Origin: Flavobacteriaceae bacterium
GTDB taxonomy: Bacteria > Bacteroidota > Bacteroidia > Flavobacteriales > Flavobacteriaceae
Length of the DNA stretch: 19,183 nt
Assembly (NCBI GenBank): GCA_018672145.1
Contig: JABHGH010000105.1
Span: 1-19,183 of the forward strand
Direction: 5' to 3'
Of the stretch, positions 15,468 through 19,183 are shown piece after piece (position 1 is the first letter of the stretch; every line of letters starts with the position of its first letter). Under the pieces are notes generated by a model that did not search any database, was not told where the DNA came from, and saw only the letters and a program-made list of their open reading frames with translations. The position numbers and the translations under genes are program-made.

Positions 15468-16763
15468 TTATACTTGTTGTGTTATGTCCCAATTCTCAAT
15501 GCGTTCTTTCATGTTTTTAATAAACAACCCCCCCATCGCACCGTTGATAATCCGATGGTCGTAACTGTGTGATAAAATCATTTTACGTCGAATCCCAATT
15601 AAATCTCCTTTGTCAGTTTCTATCACGGCAGGGACTTTTCGAATCGCGCCCAAAGCGAGGATTCCCACTTGCGGCTGATTGATGATCGGCGTTCCCATTA
15701 AGCTGTCAAACATACCAACGTTTGTGACCGTATAGGTACCTCCTTGCACGTCGTCGGGCTGTAGCCTTCCTTCTCGAGCAGACTTGGCCAATTCGTTTAC
15801 TGTTTTGGTGAATCCCAATAGACTAAGTCGGTCTGCTTTTTTCACTACAGGAACAATGAGGTTTCCGTCTGACAAGGCAGTCGCCATCCCTAAGTTAATG
15901 TTCTTTTTCTGTATGATTTTGCTACCCTCAAGAGAAGAATTTAATAAGGGAAAGTCACGCAACAATTGGGCGGTAATCATCATAAATATTGGGGTGAATG
16001 TGATCTTTTCACCTTCACGTTCTAAAAATGATTGCTTTATTTTTTCACGCCAATCCCATAATTCGGTTACATCAACTTCAATAAACGACTGAACATGCGC
16101 AGAGGTTTGTAAGCTTTTATGCATATGATCTGCAATCAGCTGCTCCATCCGGCTCATTTCAGTGATTGTATATTTTTCTGAATCAAACGATACATTTTTG
16201 GCTTGGGGATTGACAGAGACAGGATGGGATACTGCTTCTTTTTTTCGTGTTTTAAGATAACCCAGCATGTCTTTTTTGGTCACACGGCCATTTTTACCTG
16301 TGCCAATGATCTGTAACAGCTCTTGTTCTGCAATACCCTCTTCTTTGGCAATGCTTTTAACAAGTGGGGAAAAGTAGGGGTTTTCTGCACTTGTTTTTAT
16401 GGAAGGGGTTGCAGGCTCAAGAATTTCACGTGCTTTTTCTTCCAAGAAATTTTGAGGGTCGATTTGCTCATCAACGACTTCATTATTTTCTACCTCAACT
16501 TCCTCGTAATTAGGGATTTCATCATTGGTCTCAATAATTGCGATTGCTCCACCAACTTGTACAATTTGATTCTCGTCAACCAATTTTTTAAGTAGTGTTC
16601 CCGAAAACTCAGAGGGCACCTCAGAATCCACTTTGTCCGTTGCAATTTCTACAACGGCCTCGTCTAATTCGATGAAATCACCTTCATTTTTGAGCCACTG
16701 TGTGACAGTCGCTTCATCGACACTCTCACCCATGGCAGGTAGTAACAGTTTGTAATGAGCCAT
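15468..16763 (-). CDS. Lipoyl-dependent 2-oxo acid dehydrogenase E2 acyltransferase
   Basis: E2 component of a 2-oxo acid dehydrogenase complex, passing acyl groups from lipoyl-lysine to CoA. Of 431 residues, the lipoyl domain occupies about 1-80 with ATDKVDSEVPS and modified Lys44. An acidic linker follows. The E3-binding domain (about 128-170) contains YFSPLVKSIAKEEGI and GTGKNGRVTKKDML. The catalytic domain ends with SYDHRIINGAMGG, giving His403 and, two residues after the HRI, Asn407 where many E2 have Asp. The substrate (branched-chain, pyruvate or 2-oxoglutarate) cannot be decided, and no E1 or E3 gene is nearby. It has its own -7 box 17 bp after the glycosyltransferase and leads the E2-exonuclease-FAH-cinA chain. 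Confidence 0.92.
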   Translation of the reverse strand: MAHYKLLLPAMGESVDEATVTQWLKNEGDFIELDEAVVEIATDKVDSEVPSEFSGTLLKKLVDENQIVQVGGAIAIIETNDEIPNYEEVEVENNEVVDEQIDPQNFLEEKAREILEPATPSIKTSAENPYFSPLVKSIAKEEGIAEQELLQIIGTGKNGRVTKKDMLGYLKTRKKEAVSHPVSVNPQAKNVSFDSEKYTITEMSRMEQLIADHMHKSLQTSAHVQSFIEVDVTELWDWREKIKQSFLEREGEKITFTPIFMMITAQLLRDFPLLNSSLEGSKIIQKKNINLGMATALSDGNLIVPVVKKADRLSLLGFTKTVNELAKSAREGRLQPDDVQGGTYTVTNVGMFDSLMGTPIINQPQVGILALGAIRKVPAVIETDKGDLIGIRRKMILSHSYDHRIINGAMGGLFIKNMKERIENWDITQQV

Positions 16764-16767
16764 TTCA

Positions 16768-16775
16768 CAAAATTA
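16768..16775 (-). promoter_or_regulatory. -7 promoter box TAATTTTG of the E2 gene
   Basis: The minus strand reads TAATTTTG, an exact TAnnTTTG match in the 17-bp gap before E2, ending 4 bases from the ATG. No TTG is present at 19-21 bp upstream, which lies in the glycosyltransferase gene. It would give a nearly leaderless transcript for the four-gene chain. Confidence 0.4.
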
Positions 16776-16780
16776 CGAAT

Positions 16781-17983
16781 TTAAACGATGTTTATTTGTG
16801 GTTTGTTTTTGGATTTTTTCAGTTTGGTGACTTTGCCTCGAGATAATACGTTACTACTCCCAATAATGATCTCATGATCTGCTGATATAAACTTATATGT
16901 ATAACGGTCTTTGTGGACATACATAAAATTGATGACTTCACTCCATTGAAGACATTTCATGTCAAAAACAATTTCCGTCAAATTATCCATATTCCTCTGG
17001 ATGACTTCCAGTATATAATGACATTTTATGGCTTGTGGGTAGTAATTCTTATGTAGCTTCTCAAATAAATTATCGTCAGAGGTCACAATAAGCCTATTGT
17101 TTATTGGGGTTTCATTTTTCTTTTCACTCTTTGACGAAATAAAACGCTTAAAACCACTAAAAAGATATGATCCAAATAGAAATACGTAATTGACTAACCA
17201 ATTGTGGGAGAAGTTTTTGTTGTAGTAATATGACATTGCGTTGTAAAAGCGTCTTTGGTAGGCTTTGTTTTTGGGTGTGCTTTCTCCTTTAAAGTGAATT
17301 GATTTTGCTTCCGGGAAATAATAATTGGTATACCCTAGCTTTAAGCTTCGGTGTGAGAGATCAATGTCCTCACCATACATAAAGAAGTTTTCATCAAAAC
17401 CCTTCAATTGGTCGTAGAGGCTTTTTCGCATAAACATAAAAGCACCAACCAGAACATCGGTTTTTCCTTTTTTGTTTTCGTCTAGCCGTAAGTTGTAATA
17501 CTGCCCAAAGAAAAAGGACGATATTTTAAAGAGCCCAAGTGTTTTGGATGAAGCCGCCCATAAGGTGGGGAGTCCACGTTTTGACTCAAGCAAAAAATGA
17601 CCTGATCCATCAATCATCTTTGGACCCGAAATTCCTAACTTGTCATTGGATTTGTATAGTTCAATAAACTGATCAAAAGTGCTTGTTGATATAATGGTGT
17701 CGGGGTTTAAAATACACACGTAATTCCCTTTTGCGATTTTCACCCCTTGATTGTTCGCCTTTCCAAATCCTACATTGTTTTTGTTAGCGATCAAATGAAC
17801 ATTTGGGTGTTTTTCGTGAAGCATTTTGACACTGCCATCGATTGACGCATTGTCAACAACAATCACTTCGATAGCGATGTTTTTGGATGCTGCAAAAACG
17901 CTATCTAAACACAAATTTAGAAAGTGCTCCACATTATAATTGACAATAACTACTGAAAGGTCTATTTGCTTAGATTGAGCCAT
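16781..17983 (-). CDS. Family 2 glycosyltransferase with a separate C-terminal domain
   Basis: Probable cytoplasm-facing GT-A glycosyltransferase for cell-surface polysaccharide, similar in layout to rhamnosyltransferase-like GT2 enzymes. A TTG opens the frame, but the next codon, ATG at 17981-17983, is chosen (400 residues). It overlaps the recR end by 14 bp. SVVIVNYNVEHFL is at 10-22, VVDNASIDGS at 42-51, CILNPDT (DxD-like) at 90-96 and MYGEDIDLSHR at 202-212. A hydrophobic stretch at about 262-278 could anchor it to the membrane. The remaining 120 or so residues, RLIVTSDD...EIVFDMKCL...IIIGSSN, suggest an alternating beta-alpha, Rossmann-like domain with no recognised function. Several sampled 60-base blocks are about 30-33% GC by hand count, lower than neighbouring genes. 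The sugar and acceptor are unknown. Confidence 0.88.
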   Translation of the reverse strand: MAQSKQIDLSVVIVNYNVEHFLNLCLDSVFAASKNIAIEVIVVDNASIDGSVKMLHEKHPNVHLIANKNNVGFGKANNQGVKIAKGNYVCILNPDTIISTSTFDQFIELYKSNDKLGISGPKMIDGSGHFLLESKRGLPTLWAASSKTLGLFKISSFFFGQYYNLRLDENKKGKTDVLVGAFMFMRKSLYDQLKGFDENFFMYGEDIDLSHRSLKLGYTNYYFPEAKSIHFKGESTPKNKAYQRRFYNAMSYYYNKNFSHNWLVNYVFLFGSYLFSGFKRFISSKSEKKNETPINNRLIVTSDDNLFEKLHKNYYPQAIKCHYILEVIQRNMDNLTEIVFDMKCLQWSEVINFMYVHKDRYTYKFISADHEIIIGSSNVLSRGKVTKLKKSKNKPQINIV

Positions 17984-18581
17984 CAAATGGTATTCGTTTC
18001 ACAATACTTCTGCCAAGGGAAACTTCGTCTGTGTATTCCAGTTCATCTCCAACTGAAACGCCACGGGCGAGAACAGTCATCCGCAGATCAAACGCACCGA
18101 GCTGCTTGTAGATGAAGTAATTTGTCGTGTCTCCTTCAACTGTACTACTCAACGCTAAAATGACTTCTTTTATTGCACCTGCTTTTACTTTTTCAATCAA
18201 ACTCCCAATTTGCAGCTCTTGAGGGCCAATGCCATCAAGCGGAGATATTTTTCCGCCCAAAACGTGATACACTCCTGTAAACTGGCCTGTGCTTTCAATC
18301 GCAATGACATCACGAACATCTTCGACTACACAAATCAATTCGCGAGACCGTTTTGGATTTGCGCAAATGCTACAAATCGGTTGGTCCGAAATATTATAGC
18401 AAGACGTACAATATTGAATCTCTGTTCGCAGTAGCTTGATTGCCTCTGCAAGGTCTATGCTGATCGACTGTGGCTGACGCAGTAAATGTAAAACCAATCG
18501 CATGGCTGTTCGTCTTCCAATACCAGGAAGTTGTGCGATTTCTTCCACTGCTTGTTGCACATACTTGGATGCATATTCCAT
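17970..18581 (-). CDS. recR: Recombination protein RecR
   Basis: DNA-binding clamp of the RecFOR pathway, which loads RecA on gapped DNA. The open frame extends to 18659, but MEYASKYVQQAVEEIAQLPGIGRRTA is the family start, so the ATG at 18579-18581 is used (203 residues). The helix-hairpin-helix region spans about 10-35 with LPGIGRRTA. A four-cysteine zinc finger is formed by Cys58, Cys61, Cys70 and Cys73. The Toprim domain covers about 80-175, starting ICVVEDVRDV. A consensus promoter lies directly in front, divergent from and overlapping that of the symporter. Its last 14 bases are shared with the glycosyltransferase gene. Confidence 0.97.
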   Translation of the reverse strand: MEYASKYVQQAVEEIAQLPGIGRRTAMRLVLHLLRQPQSISIDLAEAIKLLRTEIQYCTSCYNISDQPICSICANPKRSRELICVVEDVRDVIAIESTGQFTGVYHVLGGKISPLDGIGPQELQIGSLIEKVKAGAIKEVILALSSTVEGDTTNYFIYKQLGAFDLRMTVLARGVSVGDELEYTDEVSLGRSIVKRIPFDGSI

Positions 18582-18586
18582 GGAGA

Positions 18587-18616
18587 CAAATGTACGGATT
18601 TGAAAGTATGAACCAA
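18587..18616 (-). promoter_or_regulatory. Promoter of recR (TTG-N19-TACATTTG)
   Basis: The minus strand shows TTG at 18616-18614, a 19-bp spacer and TACATTTG at 18594-18587, an exact match to the Bacteroidota consensus in both parts and spacing. The -7 box ends 5 bases before the recR ATG, so the transcript would start close to the ATG. It shares almost the same DNA with the plus-strand promoter of the symporter. Confidence 0.7.
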
Positions 18617-18630
18617 TCAAGTTATCTTTG
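18600..18630 (+). promoter_or_regulatory. Promoter of the symporter gene (TTG-N20-TATCTTTG)
   Basis: TTG at 18600-18602, a 20-bp spacer and TATCTTTG at 18623-18630 match the Bacteroidota consensus exactly. The -7 box ends 4 bases before the ATG at 18635. The two divergent promoters overlap over 18600-18616, so polymerase cannot easily occupy both at once. Confidence 0.7.
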
Positions 18631-18634
18631 ACAG

Positions 18635-19183
18635 ATGAGCAACTACTTCCTTTTATCAATCCTTGTTGGCTATTTTATTGTTTTAATGGTTATCGCTCGA
18701 ATGACTAGAGGAAAACAAGACAATCATACTTTTTTTATTGCTAACCGCTCTGCGCCTTGGTATCTTGTTGCCTTTGGAATGATTGGCGCATCTCTGTCAG
18801 GAGTGACCTTTATCTCTGTGCCTGGGTGGGTAGAGGCTGCCGAGTTTAGCTATTTCCAAATGGTGCTCGGATACATTGTTGGATATTTTGTCATTGGCAC
18901 TGTTTTACTTCCCATATATTACAGGTATAACCTCACCTCTATTTATACGTACCTCTCTACACGTTTTGGCGAAAAAACCTATAAAACGGGGGCATCGTTT
19001 TTTGTGCTTTCTAGAATAGTTGGTGCTAGTTTCCGACTCTATCTAGTGGCCAGCGTTTTGCAATGGATCATTTTTGACCAAATGGGAGTTCCTTTTTGGG
19101 TCACCGTTATTGCTACCATTTGCTTTATTTGGCTTTACACCCATAAGTCTGGAATCAAAACCATTGTTTGGACAGACGTGCTC
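18635..19183 (+). CDS. Sodium:solute symporter family protein (5' part, runs off the window)
   Basis: The first 183 codons of an inner-membrane cation-coupled symporter of the SSS family. The start MSNYFLLSILVGYFIVLMVIARMTRG puts a hydrophobic helix at the N-terminus, followed by FFIANRSAPWYLVAFGMIGASLSGVTFISVPGW, the characteristic SSS region of helices 2-3 with its broken, Gly/Ser-rich segment. Further hydrophobic stretches at about 75-95, 122-148 and 153-170 follow, with YLSTRFG between them, a common SSS motif. The substrate (sugar, amino acid, sialic acid or other) cannot be assigned from this part. The gene diverges from recR with a 53-bp gap and has an exact consensus promoter. The 3' end is outside the window. 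Confidence 0.9.
   Translation, partial: MSNYFLLSILVGYFIVLMVIARMTRGKQDNHTFFIANRSAPWYLVAFGMIGASLSGVTFISVPGWVEAAEFSYFQMVLGYIVGYFVIGTVLLPIYYRYNLTSIYTYLSTRFGEKTYKTGASFFVLSRIVGASFRLYLVASVLQWIIFDQMGVPFWVTVIATICFIWLYTHKSGIKTIVWTDVL

Noticed and set aside
18582..18659. N-terminal extension of RecR by 26 codons to a TTG
   Set aside because: It covers the divergent promoters and the start of the symporter gene, and MEYASKY is the family N-terminus.
1..19183. Search for CRISPR repeats, tRNA or rRNA genes, insertion sequences, integrase genes, toxin-antitoxin pairs and defence genes
   Set aside because: No direct-repeat array, cloverleaf-like gap, transposase or similar coding sequence was seen, and the gaps are too short to hold most of them.

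Overview
This window reads as chromosomal core sequence from a member of the Bacteroidota, most likely Flavobacteriia. The signs are an N-terminal LysM plus type I periplasmic-binding-fold protein, a DUF4295 (bL38) gene next to rpmG, bacillithiol BshC, start regions without Shine-Dalgarno motifs, and repeated promoter -7 boxes of the Bacteroidota form TAnnTTTG. The genus cannot be read from this sequence. Coding density is very high, and the longest gap between genes is 182 bp (9686-9867). I see no rRNA, tRNA, CRISPR, insertion sequence, phage gene or attachment site.

Layout. The first 71 bases are the 3' end of a plus-strand gene, probably an outer-membrane beta-barrel protein. Its stop lies one base from the stop of convergent mnmA. 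From 73 to 18581 every gene is on the minus strand, so transcription runs from high to low coordinates: recR, a family 2 glycosyltransferase, a lipoyl E2 acyltransferase, a DnaQ/ExoX-like exonuclease, a fumarylacetoacetate-hydrolase-family enzyme, cinA, rpmB, rpmG, the DUF4295/bL38 gene, ftsY, rimO, bshC, guaA, the LysM/PBP1-like protein, pyrG, yidC and mnmA. At the far end a sodium:solute symporter diverges from recR on the plus strand and runs off the window.

Transcription units, inferred from gene spacing, -7 boxes and one clear intrinsic terminator: recR-GT2; E2-exonuclease-FAH-cinA (chained by TAATATG, TGATG and TAATG junctions); rpmB-rpmG-bL38 (ended by the terminator at 12134-12162); ftsY-rimO; bshC; guaA-LysM/PBP1; pyrG-yidC; mnmA. 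Genes that abut or overlap the gene before them lack a -7 box. Nearly all genes with a larger upstream gap have one, usually only 3-7 bases from the ATG, so very short-leader or leaderless transcripts look common here.

Functions. The content is information processing and core biosynthesis: ribosomal proteins and their modification (rpmB, rpmG, bL38, rimO), tRNA thiolation (mnmA), membrane protein targeting and insertion (ftsY, yidC), CTP and GMP synthesis (pyrG, guaA), thiol redox cofactor synthesis (bshC), DNA repair (recR, exonuclease), keto-acid oxidation (E2), nucleotide salvage or repair (cinA) and envelope functions (LysM/PBP1, GT2). No obviously new defence or mobile system is present. 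The points most worth following are the LysM/PBP1-like envelope protein, the overlapping divergent recR/symporter promoters, the promoter-to-ATG spacing pattern, the palindrome over the pyrG promoter, and the AT-rich glycosyltransferase with an extra C-terminal domain.
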